Part shown: piece by piece, positions 7,925-15,437 of the stretch | How positions within the stretch are numbered: the first letter of the stretch is position 1 | Layout of the letters: every line of letters begins with the position of its first letter | Assembly (NCBI GenBank): GCA_002427615.1 | Contig: DIFH01000148.1 | Span: forward strand, 1 to 20,750 | Length of the DNA: 20,750 nt | Direction of reading: 5' to 3' | Source of the DNA: Paludibacter sp. UBA5753 | GTDB taxonomy: Bacteria > Bacteroidota > Bacteroidia > Bacteroidales > Paludibacteraceae | The notes under the pieces: generated by a model | Database searches by the model: none | Told to the model about the DNA's origin: nothing | The model's input: only the letters and a program-made list of their open reading frames with translations | Made by a program: the position numbers and the translations under genes

Positions 7925-8767
7925 ATGAAGATATTAGTTACAGGTTTTTCGGGTTTCATTGGGAAGCACTTGCTTGAAAGATTAAATCAAACCAATCATG
8001 AATTGATTTTAATGGATCTGGCAAATGGGTTTGATATATGTGACTGGGAGCAAGTTAAGCAAGTTGAAAACGTAGATTTTATAGTTCATTTAGCTAATTT
8101 ATCCTTTGTTCCGGCTTCGTACGAAAACCCAAAAAAGTTTTACGAAATCAACTATTTAAGCACCTTAAATATGCTGGAACTTTGCCGGATAAATCATGCA
8201 AAAATGATTTTCTTCAGTTCGTACGTTTACGGTCACCCTCAATATCAGCCCATTGATGAGAATCATCCAATACAGGCGTTTAATCCATACTCACAAACTA
8301 AAGTGATTTGCGAAAGCCTTTGCGAAGGTTATAACCGTGATTTTAAAGTGCCGGTTATCATTTTCAGACCATTTAATATTTATGGAACAGGGCAGAACCC
8401 TGATTTTTTAATTCCTACCATTATTCAACAGGCTAAATCGGGAAAAATAGTTATTAAGGACGACCGACCAAAACGGGATTATATTCATGTAGAGGACATT
8501 GTGAAGGCTATCGTCGCTGCTATCGAAGCGGGAAATACTGATAACTCGATAAAAACATATAACCTCGGAACCGGTGAAAGTTATTCGGTGAAAGAAATTG
8601 CAGATATTGTTTGTACTTTTTTCAGTTCTGATATTGAATATATTTGTACCCATGAATTCCGTCCAAATGATGTAATGGATACAGTGGCTGATATTTCAAA
8701 AATTAAAAACGAATTGAATTGGCAACCTGAAATTTCCATTCACGAGGGTTTGAAAAAGATGATATAA
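7925..8767 (+). CDS. NAD(P)-dependent SDR-family sugar epimerase/dehydratase or 4-reductase
   Basis: The 280-residue product is an extended short-chain dehydrogenase acting on a nucleotide sugar. Visible features are the Rossmann motif TGFSGFIG (6-13), catalytic Ser in SSYVYG (about 98-103), the YxxxK pair Y122/K126 in PYSQTK, and FRPFNIYG with a GTGESYSV substrate-binding segment later on. An in-frame open stretch extends upstream to 7895, but it would begin with TTG inside the -7 box; ATG at 7925, preceded by AAGG (7913-7916), is the better start. The gene is first of three co-directional sugar-nucleotide genes. Next to a LegB-like 4,6-dehydratase, a 4-keto-reductase or epimerase role is a reasonable inference but is not shown. 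Confidence 0.85.
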   Translation: MKILVTGFSGFIGKHLLERLNQTNHELILMDLANGFDICDWEQVKQVENVDFIVHLANLSFVPASYENPKKFYEINYLSTLNMLELCRINHAKMIFFSSYVYGHPQYQPIDENHPIQAFNPYSQTKVICESLCEGYNRDFKVPVIIFRPFNIYGTGQNPDFLIPTIIQQAKSGKIVIKDDRPKRDYIHVEDIVKAIVAAIEAGNTDNSIKTYNLGTGESYSVKEIADIVCTFFSSDIEYICTHEFRPNDVMDTVADISKIKNELNWQPEISIHEGLKKMI

Positions 8768-8828
8768 TTTTCTGATTAAAATGTAATTGACTCGCTGATT
8801 TTTGAGCAGATATAAAATAAACAGACAA

Positions 8829-9803
8829 ATGAGAAATATTTTAGTTACCGGTGCAGGTGGATTTATCGGTTCACATCTCACCGAATTATTGGTTGAAAAA
8901 GGGTATAATGTCAAAGCATTTGTACATTATAATTCCTGGAATAAATGGGGTTGGCTGGATACAAGCGCTGCTAAAAACAGCATTGAAATTATTACCGGGG
9001 ATATACGCGATTACGATTCTGTGTTTGCAGCCATGACCGGTTGCGATACTGTATTTCATTTAGCGGCATTGATAGGCATTCCCTATTCTTACGTTTCTCC
9101 CCAGGCTTATATAAAAACGAATATCGATGGCACCTACAACATATTACAGGCTGCCCGACAATTGGGAGTTGAAAAAATAATGATAACTTCCACCAGCGAA
9201 ACTTATGGAACTGCTCAATACGTACCGATCGACGAAAAACATCCTATGGTTGGACAATCTCCTTATTCTGCCACCAAAATTGCAGCCGATCAGTTATCTA
9301 TAAGTTACTACAAATCATTTGATTTGCCGGTCAAGATTGTTCGTCCGTTCAATACTTACGGTCCAAGACAATCGGCTCGTGCCATTATTCCAACAGTGAT
9401 TTCCCAGATTTTAGCCGGACAAACCGCTTTAAAATTAGGGAACCTGACTCCAACGCGCGATTTAACTTTTGTAAAAGATACTGCCAAGGGCTTTTTTGAA
9501 ATTGCCCAAGCTGACGGTTTGTTTGGTGAAATTACAAATATAGGTATGAGTGAGGAAATTACAATTGGCAATCTGGTTCAAATGATAGCTGATTTGATTG
9601 GAACAAAAGTCGAAATTATTTCCGACGAACAACGGATTCGTCCCGATAAAAGTGAAGTGGAAAGGCTTTTTTGCAACAATACAAAAATCATGGCAAATAC
9701 AGCCTGGCGACCATACTACCATCTTGAAAGCGGCTTAAAAGAAACCATCGAATGGATTCAAAATAATCAATCCTATTTTAAAACAGATATTTACAATGTC
9801 TAA
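8829..9803 (+). CDS. LegB-like NAD-dependent nucleotide-sugar 4,6-dehydratase
   Basis: This 324-residue SDR is closest, from memory of the family, to LegB-type NDP-GlcNAc 4,6-dehydratases. The diagnostic blocks are TGAGGFIGSHL (6-16), NKWGWLDT (38-45), STSETYGTAQYVPIDEKHP (121-139), PYSATK with Y146/K150, and the later TPTRDLTFVKDT and RPDKSEVERL. Family members remove water from C4/C6 of an NDP-amino sugar to give a 4-keto-6-deoxy sugar. The in-frame extension to a TTG at 8802 is rejected because the ATG at 8829 places the Rossmann motif at the usual position. The gene end overlaps the nucleotidylyltransferase start by 8 bp, so the two are co-translated. LegC, LegG, LegI and LegF are not in the window, so legionaminic acid itself is not implied. 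Confidence 0.87.
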   Translation: MRNILVTGAGGFIGSHLTELLVEKGYNVKAFVHYNSWNKWGWLDTSAAKNSIEIITGDIRDYDSVFAAMTGCDTVFHLAALIGIPYSYVSPQAYIKTNIDGTYNILQAARQLGVEKIMITSTSETYGTAQYVPIDEKHPMVGQSPYSATKIAADQLSISYYKSFDLPVKIVRPFNTYGPRQSARAIIPTVISQILAGQTALKLGNLTPTRDLTFVKDTAKGFFEIAQADGLFGEITNIGMSEEITIGNLVQMIADLIGTKVEIISDEQRIRPDKSEVERLFCNNTKIMANTAWRPYYHLESGLKETIEWIQNNQSYFKTDIYNV

Positions 9804-10500
9804 AAGAGCCGTTATTCTTGCCGGTGGCAAAGGAACCCGCCTGAAACCATACACTATCAGTCTGCCAAAACCATTGGTTCCCATAGGCGAGATGCCTATT
9901 CTGGAAATCATTATTCGTAAGCTTACTAAAAGTGGATTCGACCACATAACAATAACCGTAAATCACATGGCGGATATTATTCGTGCATTCTGTGGCGACG
10001 GGAGCAAATGGGGTACGCACATTGATTATTCAATGGAAGATAAGCCGTTGAGCACTATGGGACCACTGAAGTTGATTAAAGACTTACCTGAGGATTTTCT
10101 GGTAATGAACGGCGATGTGCTCACAGATCTTGATTTTGGCATGTTTTATAATGAACATGTTGCATCCCGCAATATATTCACCGTTTCGGCCTATTCACGC
10201 GAACAAAAAGTAGATTATGGTGTGCTGGAGGTAGGAGTAGATAATAAACTGGTGAACTTTGTAGAGAAACCTACCACCCGTTATCATGTAAGTATGGGAG
10301 TTTATATGGCTAATCGGAAAATACTCGACTATATTCCGGAAAATCAACTTTATGGATTTGATCATTTGATGCTGGATCTTATTAAATTTAAAAGTCCGGC
10401 AACAGTGAAAGTCCATTCGGGCTATTGGTTGGATATTGGTCGCCCCGACGATTACGAAAAAGCATGTAATGATTATGAAGAAAACAACATCCTGATTTGA
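9796..10500 (+). CDS. Sugar-1-phosphate nucleotidylyltransferase
   Basis: The 234-residue protein carries the NTP-transferase fold and should activate a sugar-1-phosphate with NTP to give an NDP-sugar. The signature LAGGKGTRLKP (8-18) with following Lys25 (PKPLVPIG) binds the nucleotide; MNGDVLTDLDF (104-114) supplies a metal-binding Asp; GYWLDIGRPDDYEKA near the C-terminus is typical of mannose-1-P guanylyltransferase-like and related enzymes. There is no C-terminal left-handed beta-helix, so it is not a GlmU-type bifunctional enzyme. Coupling by overlap to the LegB-like dehydratase suggests it makes that enzyme's substrate. Whether the nucleotide is GDP, UDP or CDP cannot be read from sequence. 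Confidence 0.88.
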   Translation: MSKRAVILAGGKGTRLKPYTISLPKPLVPIGEMPILEIIIRKLTKSGFDHITITVNHMADIIRAFCGDGSKWGTHIDYSMEDKPLSTMGPLKLIKDLPEDFLVMNGDVLTDLDFGMFYNEHVASRNIFTVSAYSREQKVDYGVLEVGVDNKLVNFVEKPTTRYHVSMGVYMANRKILDYIPENQLYGFDHLMLDLIKFKSPATVKVHSGYWLDIGRPDDYEKACNDYEENNILI

Positions 10501-10515
10501 GCCAATCAGGATGTT
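10486..10515. terminator. Bidirectional terminator between convergent operons
   Basis: A perfect 12-bp stem, AACATCCTGATT (10486-10497) with AATCAGGATGTT (10504-10515), has a 6-nt loop. It is followed by a T-rich tail on the plus strand and by GTTTTC on the minus strand. It overlaps the last codons and stop of the nucleotidylyltransferase gene and touches the stop of the convergent GT2 gene. Confidence 0.85.
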
Positions 10516-11529
10516 TTATTTATAACTCACCCGTCCCAATCGTTTGGCAAACGATTCAATATCCGCATGAAACAAGCTAAATACAAATCCTACTAACGAC
10601 CGGAATTTCCACATTAATCCATTCAATCCATAGTGAAAAATAGACCGGATATAATTTTTCCGGGCGCCCGAAAAATCTTTACGCATTAATTTGTAACGTC
10701 CAGAACGGGAATGGGATTTAACCAATAATTTACGGAAATGACTATGGATGTCCTTTTTTGTAATTCCTGCATTTTCAAAGAAAACAGTTTCACGTTCATA
10801 AAATTCCAGCGCAAACGCATAGAAACCTTCACTAATTTCAGCTGTAAATGTTTTTGTTATTTGGTCGGGATAAAAACGCCACCTGCCCAAAGCCTGTTGA
10901 ACACAACTGAATTTTCCACAAAGTGAAAGCTCAATCCAGGTTGTCAAATCAACCAAGGGCAGATTATGACTTTGCTTGAATCCCCCTATTTTATCAAGAG
11001 CATCTTTACGGACTAATACCGTGAGCGCCGCTATAAAATTGCTAAACAACAATGTCTTAGTGGCTGTTCCTACCGGATTGTTTTGTAAAACATCAACAGA
11101 ACGGGCTGAAAAGTCCGACAAACTATAATCAGATTTCAAATCAGAGGATGATGAATATGCTTTTCCGAATGACAAAACGATATTCTCATCAGCTTCCATC
11201 TCCGATAATTGCAATTCCAACTTTGCAGGCATCCAAACATCATCTCCTTCCAAAACTGCAATATATTTACCCTTGGCTTTTGATAATGCAAAATTGTAGG
11301 TTTCTCCCAAACGGAAGATTCCCACATTGGTTTGAGTATACAGCTGAATTCGGGGATCGCCGTCGGCGAAATTTTTTGCAACTGCATAAGTATTATCCTT
11401 GCTGCCATCGTCTACGACAATCATTTCCCAGTTGGTATAAGTCTGATTCTGGGCAGAGCGTATGCAATCACCGATGTATTTTTCATGATTATACGTAGGT
11501 GTAATGATGGAAATTAAAGGATTTTTCAT
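10516..11529 (-). CDS. Glycosyltransferase family 2 (GT-A fold)
   Basis: The 337-residue protein starts with the GT2 opening ISIITPTYNHEKYIGDCIRS (6-25). It has VVDDGS (38-43) for the nucleotide and EGDDVW (94-99) carrying the DxD-like metal-binding acidic residues. The C-terminal third is basic with a hydrophobic stretch (LVGFVFSLF), consistent with membrane association. It should transfer one sugar of the repeat unit. It is the last gene of a five-gene operon; its ATG overlaps the stop of the methyltransferase gene upstream (ATGA, 11526-11529). It ends at the shared terminator. The sugar transferred is unknown. Confidence 0.88.
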   Translation of the reverse strand: MKNPLISIITPTYNHEKYIGDCIRSAQNQTYTNWEMIVVDDGSKDNTYAVAKNFADGDPRIQLYTQTNVGIFRLGETYNFALSKAKGKYIAVLEGDDVWMPAKLELQLSEMEADENIVLSFGKAYSSSSDLKSDYSLSDFSARSVDVLQNNPVGTATKTLLFSNFIAALTVLVRKDALDKIGGFKQSHNLPLVDLTTWIELSLCGKFSCVQQALGRWRFYPDQITKTFTAEISEGFYAFALEFYERETVFFENAGITKKDIHSHFRKLLVKSHSRSGRYKLMRKDFSGARKNYIRSIFHYGLNGLMWKFRSLVGFVFSLFHADIESFAKRLGRVSYK

Positions 11530-12188
11530 TGCGAAATAGGTTTGGCAACTGTAGCAAACTGCTTATAACGAGCATCTTTAAAAAAACCAAATGACAAATT
11601 AATAAATAATTTCTCTTTCCAACTTTTACAAGGTCGTATTCCTTCATGTACTAACACTTCATAACCTTGTTCTCCAAACATACGACAGATACTTTTCGAA
11701 GTGAAAAAACGAATATGTGTATCATCTAAAATTCCACCTTCAGGCTTATAACGAAACTCTCCTTCAACAACAACTTCTGTAATTAAATTTGATATGTACC
11801 TGAAATTAGGAATTGAAGAAACCAATACCCCATCGGATGACAATAACAACTTTACTTGTTGAATTGTATCCCACGGAGAATAAATATGCTCCAATACATC
11901 GTTAAAAATAACGCAATCAAAGTAATTTTCGGGTAATTGATCGAATATAGAATTAAAATCGCCAACCAAAACCTTATGGCAAACTTTAGATGCTGCCTTT
12001 GCTGCATCAGGATTAATTTCTACACCCCATAACTCACGGTCAGGTCGGCTTATCATATTACAAAATGTACCTTCACTACATCCTACATCTAAAATACGTT
12101 TTGCATTTTCAGGAATATATTTCAACATCTCAGGACGTTGACTATGGAAATAACCTACTTCGAGTTTTTTATTTATAGTGGAATCCAT
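11526..12188 (-). CDS. SAM-dependent methyltransferase (class I, MetW/UbiE-like)
   Basis: This 220-residue protein has the SAM-binding motif RILDVGCSEGTF (31-42), an acidic residue in GVEINP (55-60), and the FNDVLEH motif (95-101) typical of Methyltransf_11/MetW-like enzymes. It lies between a WecB-like epimerase and a GT2 gene in a polysaccharide operon, so O-methylation of a glycan sugar or capping of a growing chain is plausible. That role is inferred from context; the fold itself is clear. The stop overlaps the GT2 start by 4 bp, and the gap to the epimerase gene is 22 bp. Confidence 0.85.
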   Translation of the reverse strand: MDSTINKKLEVGYFHSQRPEMLKYIPENAKRILDVGCSEGTFCNMISRPDRELWGVEINPDAAKAASKVCHKVLVGDFNSIFDQLPENYFDCVIFNDVLEHIYSPWDTIQQVKLLLSSDGVLVSSIPNFRYISNLITEVVVEGEFRYKPEGGILDDTHIRFFTSKSICRMFGEQGYEVLVHEGIRPCKSWKEKLFINLSFGFFKDARYKQFATVAKPISQ

Positions 12189-12210
12189 AATAATTGGTTG
12201 TAAATATTCT

Positions 12211-13281
12211 TTAACTTTTTAATATTTCTTTTGCTGCTTTTTCTGCAGCTAATCCTTTTCCATACAAATCAATGTTAAAGTTTGATTTTTTTGTTTTGAA
12301 ATACTCAAAGGCATCTTTCAATTTTATCGAATCACTACCCACCAAAATATTCAATCCATTTTCAACCAGTTCCACCCACTCCGTTTGTTCGCGCAAAGTG
12401 ATACAATGTTTGCCAAAGAAAAACGCTTCCTTTTGCACGCCCCCACTGTCGGTAATCACCAACTTACACGATTTCAGCAACATAATCATATCAAAATAGC
12501 TCGCCGGATCAATTAAGGTAAATTCGGGAACGATATTTAGTTGAGTCAGAATGTTCCGTGTTCTGGGATGAATAGGAATAACGACAGGTATTTGACGATT
12601 TATTTCGTTTAACCCTGATACGATGTTCTTCAAGTTGTCAGGCGAATCGGTATTTTCCTGCCGATGAATAGTTGCCAATACAAATTCAGGGAATGAAATC
12701 CGATTGAATATCTTCGATTTCTGTTCGGCTTTTGCTGCATAATAAATGGCTGCATCCTGCATAACATCGCCATTTTTAATGATTTGAACCGGCATATTTT
12801 CAAAACCTTCACGTTTGAGGTTGTTCACCGCCGTATCGGTCGGGCAAAAAAGAACGTTCGAAATACGGTCGGTGAGGATGCGGTTAATTTCTTCCGGCAT
12901 TTTCATATTGAACGACCGTAAACCGGCTTCGACATGAATGACCGGAATGTGTAGTTTGGCTGCCGCCAAAGCACCGGCCAAAGTTGAATTGGTGTCGCCA
13001 TAAACCAAAACGCCATCAGGATTTTCTTTGAGCAGAATTTCCTCAATGCCCTCAAGCATACGCCCCGTCATGGCGCCATGTGTCAGTCCATGTATATCAA
13101 GTTGATAGGCTGGTTTCGGAATTTCCATTTCCTCAAAAAACACATCCGACATATTGGCATCAAAATGTTGTCCGGTGTGAATAATTTTTTCTTCAATTCC
13201 CAAAAGTTGAAATTGACGGCTTAACGTTGCGGCCTTTACAAATTGAGGTCGTGCGCCAACAATGGTTAGTATTTTTTTCAT
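12211..13281 (-). CDS. wecB: UDP-N-acetylglucosamine 2-epimerase, non-hydrolysing
   Basis: This 356-residue cytoplasmic enzyme interconverts UDP-GlcNAc and UDP-ManNAc, supplying ManNAc-type sugars for surface glycans. Family blocks are GARPQFVKAA (9-18), HTGQHFD (35-41), YGDTNSTLAG (94-103), HVEAGLRSF (116-124) and PEEINR (129-134). D96, E118, E131 and H206 correspond to the catalytic and structural residues D95, E117, E131 and H213 of E. coli WecB, all present. The length is normal for the non-hydrolysing class. The start overlaps the end of the GT4 gene by 4 bp. A WecC-type dehydrogenase that would make ManNAcA is not in the window, so the final sugar may be ManNAc or the next enzyme may lie elsewhere. 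Confidence 0.95.
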   Translation of the reverse strand: MKKILTIVGARPQFVKAATLSRQFQLLGIEEKIIHTGQHFDANMSDVFFEEMEIPKPAYQLDIHGLTHGAMTGRMLEGIEEILLKENPDGVLVYGDTNSTLAGALAAAKLHIPVIHVEAGLRSFNMKMPEEINRILTDRISNVLFCPTDTAVNNLKREGFENMPVQIIKNGDVMQDAAIYYAAKAEQKSKIFNRISFPEFVLATIHRQENTDSPDNLKNIVSGLNEINRQIPVVIPIHPRTRNILTQLNIVPEFTLIDPASYFDMIMLLKSCKLVITDSGGVQKEAFFFGKHCITLREQTEWVELVENGLNILVGSDSIKLKDAFEYFKTKKSNFNIDLYGKGLAAEKAAKEILKS

Positions 13282-14570
13282 AAATCGTTTAATAGATTTG
13301 CTAATTTGCTCGTTAGGAATTTCCGCGAAAAACGTTCAATTGATTTGGATTGAACAATTAACGAATTGGCTTTGTATTGTCTGTAAAGTTTGTTAATAGC
13401 TTGTTTTGTGGCAATTTCGTCATTGAAATCTATTGTTATGCCAGCTTCGGTTTCCTGAATAACCTTTGCCGCATCACCATCAATTGAACCTATTGCCAGA
13501 ATCGGACGTTTAGCCGCCAGATATTCGAATAATTTTCCGGTTAATATAGATTTTGTACCTTCTTGATTTAATAACAATAGCAATAATATTTGCGATGATT
13601 GTTGTTTGTCAATTGCTTCGACATGTGTTAAATAAGGTATTCTTACAACCTGTTCTTGTAGTCCCGCTTGTTTCGCTGATTCTAATGCTGAAAAATCGAC
13701 TTTGCCAATTAATTGAATTCTGAGATCAGATTTAAATTCTGAATCGGCATTGCACATTTCGTTTAATACTTTCCATAAGATAAGTGGATTTTGGCGTTCC
13801 GTTAATAAACCGATATGTGATATCGTAAATTTCTCATCTAATGGTTTACTTACTAATTGGATGTCATCTTCATCATATCCATTCGTGATAATTTTCAGTT
13901 TCTTTGGATGTAATAATTCAAATTCATCTTGCATTCCTTCCGATACTACTAAAACGCAATCAGCATGTTGAACAATCTTTTTTTCCAAATATAGATGTAT
14001 CTTGTTAGCTAACCAGCTTACATTTAAATCTTTAAAATAATATACATTTGTCCATGGATCACGAAAATCAGTTAACCAAGGGATGTTAGGAAAATATTTC
14101 TTTAGCTCAAGACCAATAAAATGGATGGAATGTGGCGGTCCTGTTGTTACGATGACATCAACGGTGTTTTCTGTTAAATATTTATTCAGAAAACGAACAG
14201 ATGAACGAACCCAAAACCTTCTCGAGTCCGGAATTAAGAAATTTCCGCGAATCCATATAGATATTTTTTCTTTCCAACTGTTTTTTTTGTTTTCGGAAAT
14301 AAAGCCGGCATTTATGACTTCATCTTTTTTGTGTGAAAACTTTCGATAAAAATTGTAAGGCTCCCAGATTGGAGTCTTAAGAACAGTAATATTTGAGGGA
14401 ATATCTTTTTCAAAGGAGTGATCGATTGACGGATATTCAGGATTTTCGGGCGTGTAGATTATAGGTTCCCAACCAAAATCACGAAGGTATTTGGCAAATT
14501 TCACCCAACGCTGAACACCGGAACCTCCACTTGGAATCCAATAATATGTTATGATTAAAACTTTCTTCAT
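13278..14570 (-). CDS. Glycosyltransferase family 4 (GT-B fold)
   Basis: The 430-residue protein begins with the GT4 N-terminal pattern MKKVLIITYYWIPSGGSGVQ, a glycine-rich loop (14-18) that contacts the acceptor or phosphate. It has a TDFRDPW block (167-173) and a donor-site region SILTGKLFEYLAAKRPILAI (341-360), where E349 is the likely conserved Glu. A canonical EX7E is not seen: the upstream Glu (E337) is 12 residues before E349. This is common in the GT4 subset with the KLFEYLAA motif. It lies second in the operon, 14 bp after the methyltransferase stop, and overlaps wecB. Sugar specificity is unknown. Confidence 0.87.
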   Translation of the reverse strand: MKKVLIITYYWIPSGGSGVQRWVKFAKYLRDFGWEPIIYTPENPEYPSIDHSFEKDIPSNITVLKTPIWEPYNFYRKFSHKKDEVINAGFISENKKNSWKEKISIWIRGNFLIPDSRRFWVRSSVRFLNKYLTENTVDVIVTTGPPHSIHFIGLELKKYFPNIPWLTDFRDPWTNVYYFKDLNVSWLANKIHLYLEKKIVQHADCVLVVSEGMQDEFELLHPKKLKIITNGYDEDDIQLVSKPLDEKFTISHIGLLTERQNPLILWKVLNEMCNADSEFKSDLRIQLIGKVDFSALESAKQAGLQEQVVRIPYLTHVEAIDKQQSSQILLLLLLNQEGTKSILTGKLFEYLAAKRPILAIGSIDGDAAKVIQETEAGITIDFNDEIATKQAINKLYRQYKANSLIVQSKSIERFSRKFLTSKLANLLNDL

Positions 14571-14584
14571 AAAAAATAACTGCG

Positions 14585-15370
14585 CTATTCCACGCTGATT
14601 AAATAATAACCGCAGGTGGCAAAATAATTTCGGATGTAGCGAATTGAAGCTATAAAGTTATAGAGAATCCGGGGTTTTAATCCGAATTTTACCTCGTAAT
14701 TCGGATTTATAAAATATAAAATTTTTTCATCCATTTTATAACCGTTTTTAATAGCGAGGTGCTCGAATCTTTCCAGACTAATCCCTGTTTCTTTTATTTC
14801 AAGCAGGGATTCGATTTTAGACGGACTTTCACCAAAAATTTTTAAAACAGATTGATAAAGCGATACCGGAAGTAAATGAAAGTAAGGTAAATGCGACAAT
14901 ACTTTACTTTCACAAACTTGCTGATGTCCTCCAAAAGGATTTTGCCAGGGTGGAAAAGCGAAAAATATAACAGCATTGGGAGCCATCAATGATTTTATGA
15001 ATCCCAGAAATTTATCCTGATTATGAATATGTTCAATCACATCGCGAATAAAAATAATATCGAATCTGGCATTAAACTCCTCGATTTTATAAATATCTTC
15101 GCTAATTAAACGAATATTTTTTGCATGGGGATGTGAAGCATAATATTTTTTTCCGTTTTCAATTTTTGGAACGCTAAAATCAACCCCAGTACAAATGCAA
15201 CCCAAATCAAGAAACGGTTTCAGGTTACCGGCCTCTCCACAACCAATTTCGAGCACCTGCATTTCACTTTCAATCTTTTTTACCTGCCGAATAAAGGGCA
15301 AAATATATTTCTGAGTTGTATAAACCTGTTCGTTAATGTACTGAAGTGGATCTAAATGACGCTTTTGCAT
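14585..15370 (-). CDS. SAM-dependent methyltransferase (class I)
   Basis: The 261-residue protein has VLEIGCGEAGNL (39-50) for SAM binding, an acidic GVDFS segment, and FIRDVIEHI at the substrate face. The C-terminal part is long, with hydrophobic and aromatic stretches (FHLLPVSLYQS; YNFIASIRYIRNYFATCGYYL). This resembles methyltransferases from polysaccharide loci that act on lipid-linked glycans. It heads the five-gene minus-strand operon and follows gltX by 67 bp, a gap that holds a 17-bp palindrome. The target molecule is inferred from context only. Confidence 0.83.
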   Translation of the reverse strand: MQKRHLDPLQYINEQVYTTQKYILPFIRQVKKIESEMQVLEIGCGEAGNLKPFLDLGCICTGVDFSVPKIENGKKYYASHPHAKNIRLISEDIYKIEEFNARFDIIFIRDVIEHIHNQDKFLGFIKSLMAPNAVIFFAFPPWQNPFGGHQQVCESKVLSHLPYFHLLPVSLYQSVLKIFGESPSKIESLLEIKETGISLERFEHLAIKNGYKMDEKILYFINPNYEVKFGLKPRILYNFIASIRYIRNYFATCGYYLISVE

Positions 15371-15385
15371 GCTATCTTATAAGTT

Positions 15386-15402
15386 TGAAACTTAAAGTTT
15401 CA
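15386..15402. promoter_or_regulatory. 17-bp palindrome upstream of the minus-strand glycan operon
   Basis: TGAAACTT (15386-15393) and AAGTTTCA (15395-15402) are perfect complementary arms around a single A. This suits a dimeric regulator better than an RNA hairpin. On the minus strand the centre also reads TAAGTTTC, one base from the -7 consensus TAnnTTTG, so operator and promoter may overlap 16 bp before the methyltransferase start. No regulator has been identified. Confidence 0.45.
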
Positions 15403-15437
15403 GTTCTGAGTTCCGATAAGTCTTTTTAATCAACCAA

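Noticed and set aside
8802..8828. N-terminal extension of the LegB-like gene starting at TTG 8802
   Set aside because: ATG 8829 gives the standard N-terminus, with the glycine motif directly after the first strand.
8829..9803. Legionaminic acid pathway
   Set aside because: Only the LegB-like step is present; LegC, LegG, LegH, LegI and LegF homologues are absent from the window.
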